DNA of 64,000 nt from Icerya purchasi (GCA_039619475.1 CM077115.1:553372826-553436825), one strand, 5' to 3'. Shown: positions 21,790 through 34,159, counted from the first letter of the stretch. Made by a program: numbers and translations. The notes: generated by a model not told the origin, from the letters alone.

Positions 21790-22840
21790 TCTTCATTCAT
21801 TACGTTCTCCTCATGAATTATTATGTCGATGGTAATAAGCCAGGAAATGATCGACACCTTTACTCGGTCCTATGTATCATTTAGCCTTTCTTAATTTGTA
21901 AGTACTACTTAAAATATTTATTTTTCGAGGTAATTCGTACAAACGAGTGTGTAATTGATAATCTTTATACGATATGTTTATTGGAACAATAAAAAAAATA
22001 TGTGTCGCAGAAGCGTGAGTAAAATTTAAATTTCTACTGCAATTACAATTTTTACAATTCACACTGTGTGAAATTTTATTAATCACTGCATTTTTAAATC
22101 ATGAGCACTATTAACTTCAATTTCGAAAATGATTTATGAATTTCTAAGAAGAAATGGGAACATGTGTTACATTTTATTTCTTGAACAACACAAGGATTGA
22201 AATCTATTCTGGATATTAATGTTTTTATTTCAGTTCCCATATTTAAATATATAATATCCATGGGAGGGGATGTTCAGTTTCGCTAAATATTTTTTTTCTA
22301 TACTTAAAGCTTGTAGGCGCTAAAATTTTTTATTATAAGTATTAATTTTTACTAATATATTAATCAGTTCAGCTATGATGTTTCCCTTTCTTCCATATAA
22401 TGGATTTACTAATTATTGAAACGAAAAACTATCACAACCAGTACTTGCAAAAATAATTGCATTAGTGAATCAAATGCACATGTATTTGATACTATTATAC
22501 AAAGTAATGATATTAATGATATCTTTATGGGTTTTACTTAGTGACCATATCTTAGTAAACCCCTATAGGCAAAAGCTTTTTAAAGTTTTGAAAATCGGCT
22601 TCCAAAAATTCTGATAAAGGTTGCAAATATGATATTTTTGACCGTTCTTTATTACTTGCTTGTCCAAATTAGTTCTTAACAGCAATTTTTTCTCGTTTTG
22701 AACATCCAACGTAAAATACAACGTTTTCCCTTAAAATGCGGCATAGATTATGTCCATGAATATTTTTATTGAAGTTAAAACAAATATCATTTGTTGGAAG
22801 TTTCAGTTGACAAGATGGACAAACGATATCAATGTTACCT
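21790..22840 (-). pseudogene. Decayed ORF with USP-type cysteine-peptidase boxes
   Basis: Reading the minus strand from 22840: CPSCQLKLPTNDICFNF with a following IHGHNLCRIL forms a Cys/His-rich module; then LQPLSEFLEADFQNFKKLLP; then NTCAFDSL-like residues (about 22490-22460, read as IKYMCIDSLMQLF across a frame change), a Cys box like those of C19 peptidases; then CNTCSHFFLEI and VNCKNCNC (a split CX2C pair); then IFFIVPINISY and LYELPRKINILSSTYKLR; and finally VDHFLAYYHRHNNS (about 21866-21826), resembling the His box GHYxAY. The order Cys box, split zinc fingers, His box fits a ubiquitin-specific-protease fold. Stops break it. Host gene relic or transposon protein cannot be decided. Confidence 0.45.
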
Positions 22841-24285
22841 GGATAAATAAAGGAATAAGATTATGTTAAAGAGATACAGCAAGCATATAAGAAATCCAGT
22901 TATTTATATATAATATTTAGATAGAAAGTTTATTTTCAGCTACAAACTACAGTTATCTAACATCCGGATTTAATACGATAGAACTCTGAAATTTATTTTT
23001 AATGTTAAATTTTGCCTTTTTTTTTTTTTTTTTTTGCAGTTATTATTTTGGTCTGATACTTGGTTGGTGCATTAGGGAAAGAAAATATAACATACACTTG
23101 AACATAGCTCAAAATCATTCCAAAAATACAATAAAAACATATCGAAGTAAATTTCTGTATTTGAATGATTAATCTGAAACAGGTAAGTTTCAAATTAAAT
23201 AGCATGCTACTGTGTTATAATGCCACCACTTCTTTCCAAGGGTAAAAAATGGAAGAAAAAAAATGAAATTAGCTAACTTTAAAAAAGAAAATGACTATGC
23301 ATTTTTGACATTAAGGCACATCAATTGATAATTTGATACCATAATTAGTTTTTAAAGAAGAAAATTTATTTTTTCCGGTTTTTTAAATTACCAAAAAAGC
23401 CTTACACTAAATTATATTGAAATTTTAAATTTAGTTATACCAATGAATATGGATTTGGTATTTGTGGCGCTATCTTTCGATGATGTTCGAAAATTACTAT
23501 TCGGGTATAATCATCAAACTTTGATCTCTGGAGTATCATCTCATTATTTCGCTGCCGTCAGCCGAAAGTCTGTGCCTGTTCGAACGAATGACACCTGCCA
23601 GACAATTGTGTAAGTGTCTTTATGCTGATGGCTAATGGCAGAGCTTAGTATCTGTCCGCAGAGTGTACACACCTTGTCTGTCACAAATGTCGCCTAGCGT
23701 GTGAAACTAAAATTTGTAAATCGGAACAAGCAGAGCAAGGTCCGGTGCAGCATCTAACTTTACTAGAATATTTTATCGTTGCAACCGTTTACCATCATTT
23801 ATTTCGTGTTTCATGCTTTTGCTAATCAAAAAGGTGGCCTTATGTCGTGTAGTCAGTTTGACACATTTTTTTTTAAATTTTCGATTCTTACTTTTTTTTA
23901 GTTATAAGTTTATTTGTATGTTTGTCAATTAAAAGAGTAAATTTTGTTTGAAAGGAGTTTTAAGCGTGACCCAAGAGAAAAAACGTCTTTTTTATAAACT
24001 AACGAAGCCTATGCTTAATAATAATTTGGAAGTTCTTAAAAAAATAAATTTCAGCCGTGCCAATTGAAACTAATAAAAAAATCAAAGTATTCATCTAAGA
24101 TCGGTAGAAAGAAAGACAATTTGAATCCTTATCATTTGCGCCCCTGATTAGGGTATACTGGCCCCAAATGAGGGACCTGTCGATAAGAAGAACCTGATCA
24201 TGTACGCTCGCAGGGGAAGAACGATAACGGGAACTAGTAGTGTGCGAAAAAATCCAACTATAAACAGGATAGACCGCTTTTTATC
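22841..24285. other. Mostly unannotated; holds one candidate exon
   Basis: Apart from 23040-23172, this is AT-rich DNA with a GC-richer block at 23540-23760 that has no recognisable frame. Confidence 0.4.
23040..23172 (+). other. Possible terminal coding exon (membrane-tail-like)
   Basis: A long T run followed by GCAG (ending 23039) looks like a strong splice acceptor. The next frame is open for 43 codons to TAA at 23170-23172 and begins YYFGLILGWCIRERKYN, a hydrophobic segment followed by a basic tail, as at the end of a membrane protein. A perfect donor (CAG/GTAAGT, about 23181) lies downstream. No upstream partner exon was recognised, so this remains a weak call. Confidence 0.2.
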
Positions 24286-24440
24286 TTTATTTATTTATTT
24301 GTGCATTCGTCGACATTTACGTTAGCCCAAAAACTGGGGAATAAAAGAAAAATGTAATTAGATCCTTATGCGATCAAAGATAGCAAACAGAAAGGATAAA
24401 AGAATCGGGTATAATAGAAGTAGAATGAAGGGAAATGATG
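24286..24440 (+). mobile_element. LINE 3' UTR fragment shared with 58541-58700
   Basis: Shares a run of words with the 3' part of the LINE at 55560-58760: TTTATTTATTT...GTCAACATGGACATTGGCC-like, GATCCTTA(T/C)(G/A)CGATCA and ACAGAAAGGA, in the same order and spacing. Diverged, noncoding. Confidence 0.5.
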
Positions 24441-25259
24441 AACTACGTGCCGTAAAGTAAGGAGCCCCATTAATAAATGTGTGTGTGAGTTGCCAACTCC
24501 GTTATATTTCCTATCTTCGATAAGAGTTTTGGCGTAAGGTTTGGAACACGCATGCGTACAGTGCCTGTGTAACGTTCGTTACACAAGTGTGGGCTAAACG
24601 CCGCACTGCGTTTCGATCTAGCAGCTACATAACAGAAGTCAGTCTCTCACTTGCAGCCATACCATGTTTATTAAAATTGAGCATCTTTCTGCTCAACCGT
24701 TTACAACAAAAAGTTGATTCGTTTCCATATTTTGCTTGGTTTCTTAAAAACCTATTTTTTTTTTGCGATTATAAGATATTAACATACTAAAATTGGTTCC
24801 CTTAAACTAGCTGAAGTTGTATTTTTTTTTTATTCTATTCTATTTATTGCTTTTTCCTTTACTAATTAGACTTCTTATATACTTAAACAAAAAACCTTAA
24901 AACGATACTGCAAGAGCATTATTTTACCGTGAATTTTTTCTTGTTTTTTTATTCTGTTTGACTACCAATTTTTTCGTTGGATTTCCTAATTCTAAAATGC
25001 TTTGTCAAAAGAAACAGGATTTCATGGTTGCGGTACTTTGGCTTTCAGCAAGGGGGTTATAAAAACCCACTTCACAACAATACATATGCATATCAGATCG
25101 CAATAGTAAATATTGAAACTTTAAAGATTTTTCAGTTACAACCGTTACGGGCACTTCCGCATACTAGAAATTAAGTATAACGCCTTTTTCTAACAATTGA
25201 AAAAACTAATTATAACGCCAAATATAACGCATGGGCATTATCAAGAATTAATTATGCTG
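24441..25259. other. Unannotated stretch
   Basis: No coding remnant recognised. A short palindrome TGTGTAACG-TT-CGTTACACA lies at 24566-24585. Confidence 0.4.
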
Positions 25260-25860
25260 AAAAAAAAATTGTTAAGGTGGTACGGGACAATTTACGTGAT
25301 AATGGGCTTTTCGAAGTTTTGGACTTTTTTATTATTCACGAATTAAAAATTACGCCAGAGAATGCAAAATTATTATCGGCTTCTCATCCGACTAAGTTCT
25401 TGTACTTTTAGTCCTAGATTTGTCTCCTATGAATGCATCCAAGAAATAAGGACTTGCTATCAAAACTGTCGACTGGAATCTCTTTTTTTTTGAAAATAGC
25501 GTACAACTAAAAATTAAACTCACGAAAGTATAACAATATTGAACTGGGTATTAACAATTTTACAGACTTCATCAAATTACGATACAAAAAATTGCAAAAT
25601 CATTATATATTCCAGGACAAATAAAAAGACTAATTTGAGAAATTCAAGCAGCTAGATAAAAATAGTAACATACTCATTATACAGTTTTAAGGAAATTATT
25701 CGTATAACTAAAGAATACACTAATCATTACAAATGTGAAATTTTATGTCACTTAAAAGAATCCATGGATACCGATAATAGATCTCTGTGGAAGGATGCAA
25801 GGAGACTACTAAGCAAACCGAAAGAACCATTATATTTATATTTTCGTAATTTTATTTATG
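25260..25860 (+). pseudogene. Probable LINE endonuclease-RT linker remnant
   Basis: Discontinuous plus-strand frames read HELKITPENAKLLSASHP (about 25340), then KESMDTDNRSLWKDARRLL and SKPKEPLYLYF (about 25755-25850), resembling the segment between endonuclease and RT in Jockey/CR1-type ORF2. Stops are frequent. Possibly the same element as 26130-26440 with the RT core deleted. Confidence 0.35.
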
Positions 25861-26129
25861 TAATTAAAATTGTTAACCATTTACACTAGCCTTATTATAA
25901 CAACAAATAATAATTATTATTATTGAAATCGTCTAATATTAAATAAAAATAAAACTAAGAGTTTATAGTTTATACTCGTACTTATTCTCATGGAAACTTT
26001 GGTGTTGAAATAAAAATGAAAATATTTCTTAAAATAAGGTCAATATTAAATATTTGATCCTTTAATTAGACCACAAAGTAATTTGAAATAAGCATATATT
26101 ATATAACAAAGAAAATTAAATCATATGTT

Positions 26130-26440
26130 TTTCTACCTCCGCCAATTTTTTACTGATGGACATTTACTCTGGCTTTATTATTCACTTTAATTTTGTCATA
26201 TAAAATTAGATATTGCGGAATGTCAGTCAGCTCACAGGTAAACCAACTGCAAAGGTTACAAAAGCTGGTATGCGCGTCTCGTAACAAAGACCATTTACCG
26301 TTTACTGATCCGTTAAACACACATGCAGAGTTCGAAGTTCATCTATTGCAATTAATTAGCAAAAGTAAAAGTTTACTCAAAACATTTCTGAAAAGGCTGT
26401 TCCGAGAAACTCCAATAAGGAGCAAGCTATCATAAATTTT
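26130..26440 (+). pseudogene. LINE RT thumb/C-terminal fragment
   Basis: The frame 26193-26435 reads IRYCGMSVSSQVNQLQRLQK, matching the block YGixxWGxsxxxxlxrLQxxQK found after the palm in CR1/Jockey-type RTs. About 80 codons; no palm motifs. Confidence 0.5.
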
Positions 26441-27126
26441 TAAAAAATCCATATAAGGATACAATCGGTATATATGGGTACAGTATTATATAATGTACTT
26501 CTTAAAAAAAACTCACTGTATCTAATTGTTTACATCAGTAGTAAATACACAAATGAGTAGAATCATACATTACTCACCTATAATCTTACTTCATATAGTG
26601 TTAACTTATTTAGCAATACTTGTCTTAAAAATTTGTTTAAAACATTTTGTTTAGTGTATTGGGAGTTGGAACAACTAGTATATCTGTGTTGTTAATTTTA
26701 ACTTTAATTAAGACTCAACCATGTATGGGTTTGCATTTCGTAAAGTATTAATTTACATTAAGCTCAGAAGTAAATATTGGAGGAGGCTGCTGGCCGGTAC
26801 CCTTAAAGTAAATTTATCTAATTAAAAAATTAAGTAAGTTAAGAATTAAATTTATATAAAAAAAAAGGAAAAAATTAAAAAACTTGAATCGTAATCTAGG
26901 GAGTAACGAAGTAAAAGGTAATATAGTTGTTTGCAGCTAGAATTGAATAGAAAATTATAAAAATAAAAACAACGAGTAGAAAATAATAGAAAAGATAAAG
27001 AAACGGTCTAGAGTTCGTAGCATTCTAAAGGCTGCCAAGAGGAATTCTTGAAGAGCATTCTGCTCCTCATTTTCCAAAGATACGCCCTTCTCTCAGATTT
27101 GGAAATTAGCTAATTCCTAGATAGAA
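26441..27126. other. Unannotated AT-rich stretch
   Basis: No frame, repeat or boundary recognised. Confidence 0.4.
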
Positions 27127-29215
27127 AGTTTACTATTGCCACTTTCATCGACGTCGCATCTGCGTTTGATAATGATCATCTTCCTTCACCGGCTTCTAAG
27201 CTCCTTTCTTTCAATATTGTTCCTATTCTTGTTACCATTATTCTTAATCTATTCCAAAATAGGTCACTTTTTCTTTCTGTTCCCTCGTTTTCAACAATCA
27301 GACGTTGTTATCGCAGCCTGCCTCAGGGTTCCTGTCTTAGTCCTTTTCTTTTTAATAATATTTATCTCCTTGATATCGCTTCTCGTTGCATTCTTTCTTC
27401 TTCTCTCCTTTTTGCCGATGATATCCTTATCTACTCCACTTCAGACGAGCTAGCTACGGCCAACGAGGAGATTAATTACTCTCTATCAGTCCTCAGTAGT
27501 TCCCTCTCCAGTGCTTTTTTCTCTCTCTCTCCTTCCAAGTCTTCTTCTATTAATTTCTCCCTCCGCCCATATAATTGTGCTCTGGTAAACATTACTTCCT
27601 CCAAATATCCTATTCCTATTTTTAATTCCATGCGCTACCTTGGCCTTTTCCTAAATAGTCGACTCTCTTTCCGAGAACAAATCGAGTACCTTTATATCTC
27701 TTGTCTTAAAAGACTGAATCTCCTGAAAGCTTATGTCCTCTCAAGTGGGGCGGTGATCCATATATTTTCCTAATTCTCTACAAATCCATCATTCGTTCCA
27801 AGCTGGACTACTGCTCCTTCGTATACGGCAGTGCCTCATACTCTCTCCTTCGCAAACTTGATAGAATCCAAAACTCCTGTCTTCGGCTCTGCATTGGGGT
27901 CCTAAAGTATTCTCCCATCCCTGCTATTTTGTCCGAATCTAATATTAAATCCCTGTTTATCCGCAGACCTCTGCTTGGTTACCGTTTTCTGATTAAACGC
28001 CTCCCGATCTCTTCATCTAAACTTATTTCTTCCTATCTGTATATCAATGACCGCTGGCGCTTCGTTCCTTACAAAATCCCGGTTCTTGCGCTCAGTTGCT
28101 CGGGTCTCTAAGTTTTCTCCTTATGTTTTTTCCCGCAATAAGCTTCCTTATTTTTCTTTTGATTTCTATATGTTTCCCCATCTCATTCTCCTCTCTTCCT
28201 CTTCGCACTAATTCCACTCCCCAGAGTACAGTGGTCGGTGAATATGTCCACATCTTAAATTCTTCATTTCCCCGTCATGTAAAGATTTTCACTGATGGTT
28301 CCAAAAATGATAACGGGGAGGGCGGTGCTTTTACAGCCCCCTCGTTCAATCACTTGGAATCCTTCAAACTTCCTTCCTTTTGTTCCGTTTTTTCTGCTGA
28401 AGCAGTCTACATTCTCCGTGCTGTCTCCTTTATTTCCTCTTCAAGAGGGATCTGTAAATTTCTCATTGTTACTAATTCCAAATCTGTGCTGCAAGCTATT
28501 TCTTCTCCTCCTTCCTACTCGTCTAATGATATTATTCTTTCTATTTGTTTCTTTATTTCCAACTTGCGCTTAGCACGTTCTATCCTTATTGACTTTTTTT
28601 GGGTTCCTGGCCACTCTGGCATTGAAGGCAACGAAGCAGCTGACTTCCTAGCTTGCTCGGCATCTCTCAATGGTCCACTCCTCCCTCATTTTCCTGCCTC
28701 AGACATCCTTTTTCTCTCCTCAAGTCTCCATGCCAGACTATGGATTTTTTTCACCAATCGTTCCTTCGTCTACCTCCTCCTATAGCCTTTTCCTAATTCA
28801 CAGTCCTGGTTCCAATTTCTTCCCTTTTCTCGGCGCTCGGCTATTGTTTCCTTAATCAGACTAAGACTTGGTCATCCTCTCCTTCCCTCTTCTCGTTTTT
28901 CTTTTTCTCTTTCACCTTCTCCCTTTTTCCCTTTCTACTCTACTGATCCTCCCTCTATATGCGACCCCAAACCATATACTTTTTGAATGCCCTGCTCTTT
29001 TTCGCGAGTGCTCTCATCTATACGCCGAACCCTTAGCGTTGGATCTTCCTAGTCCTTTGAATGCTTCCTTTATCCTTTCCTTCCCATCTCTAGCCGTTAT
29101 TCCCCTCCTACTTTCCTTTATACTCTCTATCTCCGATCGCCTCAGAATTTGAGTAGGTGATCTAAGCTCATGTAGTTGAGTCAGTGCTGACACCGAACCC
29201 ATTTAATAGTAAAAA
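27127..29215 (+). mobile_element. RNase H-bearing LINE, copy 1 (pyrimidine-rich family)
   Basis: 5'-truncated at RT motif A: TFIDVASAFDNDHLPSP (about 27145), LPQGSCLSPFLFN (about 27320), SLFADDILIYST (about 27400), MRYLGLFLNSRLSFREQIEY (about 27630) and a thumb with several frameshifts. The RNase H domain lies in an open frame, 28096-28785. A Cys-poor C-terminus containing HILFECPALF is at 28868-29152. An A run at about 29208-29218 marks the 3' end. The coding strand is strongly T+C rich throughout. A second copy lies at 34160-36640. The presence of RNase H places it near the I/LOA groups. Confidence 0.8.
28096..28785 (+). pseudogene. RNase H domain of the copy-1 LINE
   Basis: Blocks, in order: HVKIFTDGSKNDNGEGGAF (first catalytic Asp in TDGS), VFSAEAVYILRAV (catalytic Glu), FLIVTNSKSVLQAI and VPGHSGIEGNEAADFLA (His and last Asp). 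The third catalytic residue, Asp in the family's T/SDSxS, is Asn here. The domain would therefore be impaired even though the frame is open. Codons before about 28230 do not look like RNase H and belong to the linker. Confidence 0.8.
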
Positions 29216-31080
29216 AAAAAACAAAAAGAAACACGGTCTCAGTGAATTTTCTGTTACATTAACTGACGAAACCGAAATTAAAAATTTATAAGTGGATAGG
29301 ATGAGAGATTAGCCGTAATTAAAACGACAACCATTAAGTTCCAAACGTCGTTTAAAAGGTAAAAACAGCGTTATTTTGCGAAACAGAATAATCTGAACAA
29401 CTGATGCCTATCTTTTTAGATGTATTACTGTTATCAGGTTCCAAAACGCTGCAGTATTTCCTAAGAACGTACTACTTCATTCGGTTTATTATAGTAAAAT
29501 TTTTTTGCCTATCATGTAGTCTCACCTTTTAATCATTTCAATGCAATATTTTAAATATTTACTGTTTAGCAGAAGAATACTTGGAGCCTGCGATGAAATA
29601 AACTTTAGCCAAACGGTGTGAACTTAGTCACAACAGTTAAATGAGTTACCGATGACGATACGGATTCAAGTGCACATATATGACGATGCTTAAGTTGCCC
29701 TTACACATCACCTCGGTAATGTATTAATATATCGAAAACATTTTTTTTTTCTTTCCAAAATAATGTTTGAGCTTAATCGATAAGAAACACATCAGATTTT
29801 CCATATATTTTCTTACATACTTATTTCTTTTGGTAATAAGAAGCGTCGAATAACCAACTTAGTTAAATGCTTCCTGCAAAAAATCTGAAATCGTGAAACA
29901 ATTTTTTTTTTAGTTAGTTTTTTTGGGGGAGAATTTTTTAACGATTTCTTATTTTTTAATCATTGGCCTTTTTTATTTTCCGGAACTTCGTTTTTTCCTT
30001 TTTTTTTTGGAGTATAGTTTCAGTGTTCTTTCTCTTTCGTGTCAATTTTGCTGCAGACTCCTCTACGTTTAGATTCACTACATTCGATTGTTTTTTCGAC
30101 TTAGGTTGGTCGGAACTGGGTTTTTTTTGTATCGGTGTATAAAAACGCAGTATTACCGTACAAGGTTCCACTTCCTTTCTAATGATAAACCATTAGGTTG
30201 GATGGGGGGGAGGGGTCGTTTGCTGGTGGTAGTACATTTAGCTGTACACCTTTCCTTAGCGTTAATGCAGCAAACTAGTGATTATTCCATCAGCAATTTG
30301 GACAATTTTTATATATGTTAACAAATAAACACGGACTGTTTTTAAACAATATAAGTAAATTTTAAATAAATTGCAACATGTTTCAACAAACAAAGTGCTA
30401 TAATCTGTAACTTTACCAAAGGCAGAAAGCGATTGTCAAGGTATTAAGGTAAAAAAAAGAGAGACATGAAGGGAAAAAAATAACTTCAAAATAAACATTT
30501 TTAGAAACAAGAGTTTTTTTATTATAATGACCTCGAAAATAATGAAACAGCAGACAATGAAGAATGTAGATAGAAAATGGCAATCGATTATCATTCTAAA
30601 ATTTCTTTATCCAATTATTAGAACCGAAAATACATCACTTCTTAGGATAATACATGCAACAGTATACTTTAAGATAATATAGCCGAACATTTTACAAAAG
30701 ACTACGACAAAAGGTTTCTAATAAAAACTGGACCAGCAAAACCATTATGTATTTTTAGTTTTCCTCACAATGCTAATGGCTGAAAGTATTGACTTCTAAA
30801 AAAGAAGACTTATTAATGAAGAAAAAAACGTTCAAAAAGCTGGCTAGCATATAATACGTTAAAGGATTCGGTATCCTGCTTTTGTTGTAACATTTTTAAT
30901 ACTTTTTCATCTAGTCTATCGAAGGATACCTATTATGACTGAAAAATTACTGGGATCCAATTTTTTTTTTTTTTATAACGGGGCGACAATTTCTTTTTTC
31001 TTTTGCTCGAAGCAGCGAAATTAATCGGCCAGCTCCTGAAAGTATGTGCTCGCAAAATTAGATGTTTCTTCTCGCTTCCT
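29216..31080. other. Mostly unannotated stretch with one basic ORF
   Basis: No transposon remnant recognised. A minus-strand frame at 29956-30171 encodes a Lys/Arg/Ser-rich segment (PSSDQPKSKKQSN, then EESAAKLTRKRKNTET) ending in a stop. A possible acceptor AG precedes it on that strand near 30195, so it could be a terminal exon of an unknown nuclear protein, but composition alone can produce such a frame. T runs occur at 29745, 29903 and 30960. Confidence 0.3.
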
Positions 31081-31408
31081 CAGTCATAGAATTGAAATTG
31101 TGCTACATTATAAAAGTGTAGCTATCTAGTAAATGTATAACGTAATTTTGTTTGGGTTATGCATTTCCTTTCACTGTTTTATGGCTGCTTCAATCAGATA
31201 TTTCTCAACCGCTCCTGGCCTAAAAGCCGTTGCTAACTCAGAGAAAAAAACGCTTACGGATTTATGATAGGAAAAAACTTTTAGATACTCTTACTAGGGT
31301 CTTGACGTTAGTTCATCGAGTGTGTTTTTTTAAAAAAGCTTTAATACAACCTAATAAAGCTTCACTCGTAGTTCATAAATCTAACTTTAACCCTTACAAC
31401 TGTAGGCC
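31081..31408 (+). repeat. 328-bp near-identical duplicate, copy 1
   Basis: Matches 34620-34947 with only two substitutions seen (AACTCAG/AATTCAG near 31232 and GTTAG/GTAAG near 31308). The end reads ALIQPNKASLVVHKSNFNPY then NCRP, resembling the RT block ALIQPIPKKG...NYRPI, so the unit probably derives from a LINE. No poly-A and no target duplication at either copy. Confidence 0.85.
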
Positions 31409-31723
31409 ATCCTATAGTCGCTTCTGAACGCGTCTCCCTCTCTCTCCTTGAGCTCAGTATGATATACCGAGGATAAGGAAAAACTAATTCTTCATATTCA
31501 CACTTCATCTTCACTTCCAGCACGATTTTTGTCGAAATACCTAATAAATTTCCCATTTTTAAACTTCCTTTCACTTATAAACGTTCTCATATATTTCTAA
31601 TTCTTTTCCGGCACAATAAAAGTAGCCCAAGAAGAGAAAAAAAATTAATCAAAAGATACAATTACAACAGTATATATTAATTTGAACTAATAAACATTTT
31701 TTTTTTTGTTTTTTTTGCTGCAG

Positions 31724-31853
31724 GTTATGTCGTGTGAACGCGGTTGCCGTTCGTGATACACGTTGTTTCCGTCAAAAAGAGAGTGTACATTTAGGAAAAT
31801 ATTCCCACCAAAATTTTTTTTGTCCTTTTTTGTATATTTTGGAACAAAATTAG
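31724..31853 (+). other. Possible terminal coding exon
   Basis: A pyrimidine tract ending GCTGCAG (31723) is followed by a frame open for 42 codons to TAG at 31851-31853, starting LCRVNAVAVRDTRCFRQKES. Base composition of the first 80 bases is less AT-biased than its surroundings. No partner exon recognised. Confidence 0.2.
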
Positions 31854-31892
31854 GAAGTAGTGTAAAATTGTATTTTACCGGAATCAATGTAC

Positions 31893-31894
<2 letters not shown>

Positions 31895-31934
<40 letters not shown>

Positions 31935-31978
31935 ATGATGTATATATATATATATACACATATATGTGTATGTTTATA

Positions 31979-32019
<41 letters not shown>
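31895..32019. repeat. Imperfect (TA)n/(TATG)n microsatellite
   Basis: Runs of TA interrupted by TGTG units. Both strands are open here only because the repeat lacks stops in these frames. Confidence 0.9.
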
Positions 32020-32024
<5 letters not shown>

Positions 32025-32649
32025 CACAAATTAAAAATATCTTCCTGTTAAAGACGGTGAATAATAAAGATTTATTGATTCCATTAGTTCGCACGAAACC
32101 TTTTTATGTAGTTGTATTAAAGATCCCAAAAACTAACAGTATTACAAAAATGATATTATTCAGCCAAAGTGATTCTTGACCTTCAAGTCCAATTCGGGAT
32201 ACTACTAAGATTTTCTAACAGCTACTTTAATAATTATAAATTCGCTCATTTCTCTTTACAATTCTCTTACGATGACTGTCTTCAGTTGTACTGTTACTAT
32301 TGTTTTAACTTCAGTCTCAACACTGGTTAGAAAATTGAAGTAATGTTTTTAACATCATGCTCTCGTGTAAGACAGGCTAGTGTTCGAGCTTTAAATTACT
32401 CTTAAGAGTTTTGGCGAACAATCTATTCTTGTGTTTGTTTCAAGTATCAATTCTACATGTTATGAAAATTTTTCCATATATTTTTTTAAAGTGATATCTT
32501 CTTTTGTTACTGACTAATCTCACTGTTGAGTAAATGTTTTAACAGCTAAACTCTAAAAAATAATTCTTTATCAACAAAATTATCATTTTAAGATGTAATA
32601 ACACGACATTATAAGCTCTGTAATTATCTTCGTCAGTTCACATTTGGAA

Positions 32650-33850
32650 CGGTAATTGAACATTGAAAACCATATTACTTTTCTTTTCAGGAGGTTGGAC
32701 ACATCAAAGGACAAAAGTTCAAACAGTTCATATCTGTTTATTTTATTATGTTTTCTGTTTTATCGAGAATGGCACTTATTTGCTGTAATGAATTTTCCTT
32801 TCTTCTTGTTGGCATCCCGAGTATTTTTCCATGCATTACTAGAACGAATGTACTTCCTTTTCGTACTTTATGCCCGATACATATTTTCATTATTTCTTCA
32901 ACAACAGACAGATTACATAAACTTCCTTATTAAAGACAAAAAATTGTCCCATGAAAATTCTAAGTAACCAGTGTGCGGTACGTTCCCAATTTAGAATGCA
33001 TCTGACTTTTCCTTGATTCGGCATTGATTGCTCACTTTCGGATCCATACTTCCAAACCGAATTACGCATAACATAGGGTAGTTCTTTTAGTTCCAAATTT
33101 AAAATTTTTAATACTCCTGATTAAATGCATAAATGCTTGTTTTGCCATTATTGATTTTTTTATTTCCTTTACTCATTTTTGATCACCGTTACCCCAAGTA
33201 TACTCAGTTACTTTCTTCAATTCGATGTTGCTACTTCTGATTTTTGTATTACTGCTATTCGTGTTATCCTAATTCTTCGTCAAATTTATTACTACAAGCA
33301 TTTTTCCGTATTCTCATTCATCCAGTATTTTTCTCTCTCTTTATTGATGATACTCCGTATCTTTTGCATTCATTTCGTTATTTTTTTCGGCAATAATAAA
33401 TCATCTGTTCAGCCGATGTTATTAATTATTTCACCGTTTACTATTAGTTCACAATTTTCTTTAATTCTGTTACATTCAACGTTTCTGTAGCCTATTAAAC
33501 GGTCTCGGTGCGGCAGACACTTTGCCTCACTTCTTCTTGCATTTGGCATCTTTCATTGGAATATTCAGTTTCAATTTTAACATTTTGTTCTCAATACAGA
33601 TTTATAGTTAATCTTACATCCTTCTCAGTCGGATTATATTTCTGTAATATACTTGTGTTAGCATCTTCCGTGATTTATTCTGTCAAATAATTTTTCGTAA
33701 TTTACGAAACAAGCCCTGATTTCTTCGTTCGTATCCATAGCACGCTGAATAATTAATTCCAATAATGTAACAGTATCTCTCATACTCCGGTTGACTATAA
33801 ATCCGAACGAGCTCAGAGCGACAAGAAGAACGTAAGTTTCTTTTGATCAG
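32650..33850 (-). pseudogene. RTE-like LINE reverse transcriptase remnant
   Basis: Minus-strand blocks, high to low: FGFIVNRSMRDTVTLLELII then ACFVNYEKLFDRINH (33820-33640), matching GFRxGxGTRxA...ACFIDYEKAFDRVxH; CELIVNGEIINNIG with TDDLLLPKKITKWMQKI (about 33460-33390), matching NxIRYADD; IELKKVTEYTWGNGD (about 33215); VMRNSVWKYGSES (about 33060); and ILGMPTRRKENSLQQISA (about 32820-32770). The order is that of RTE-type LINEs abundant in insects. Stops and frame changes are frequent. Confidence 0.65.
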
Positions 33851-34159
33851 GTAATCGAAACAGTGAACACTGCTAACGTTTTATTCATTGTGGAAAATCG
33901 TATACCTTTCATTAGAAGCTGTTGCTCTGACTACGAAGACTATTCGGGTTACGCTGCGATATGCATTACGAAATGGTCACATATGATGGGCAGTACCGGT
34001 TGTCAGAACCTTTAATAAATACAATTTAAGCACCGTATTAAATAACGATCGTTTATGATGATTTAATTTTAATGATAATTGTTAAGCGTGTCTTCAAAGA
34101 AAACGTCGTTCTCCGTGTTTTATACTTACCAAAAATCCACATATATCTGATATTTTCAA

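Larger units (their letters stand above)
31409..32649. other. Noncoding stretch with TA microsatellite and candidate exon
   Basis: Contains the candidate exon 31724-31853 and the microsatellite at 31895-32019. The rest has no recognisable feature. Confidence 0.4.

Noticed and set aside
24566..24585. Perfect 9-bp palindrome as an operator or terminator
   Set aside because: A single short palindrome with no adjacent gene or repeated partner is expected by chance in 64 kb.
29956..30171. Lys/Arg-rich minus-strand ORF as a gene
   Set aside because: No motif and no partner exon; A-rich DNA readily gives Lys-rich frames. Mentioned only within the surrounding stretch.
31687..32179. Overlapping open frames of about 135 codons on both strands
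   Set aside because: They run through a TA/TATG microsatellite that lacks stop codons in these frames; the residues are repeated Tyr-Ile, not a protein.
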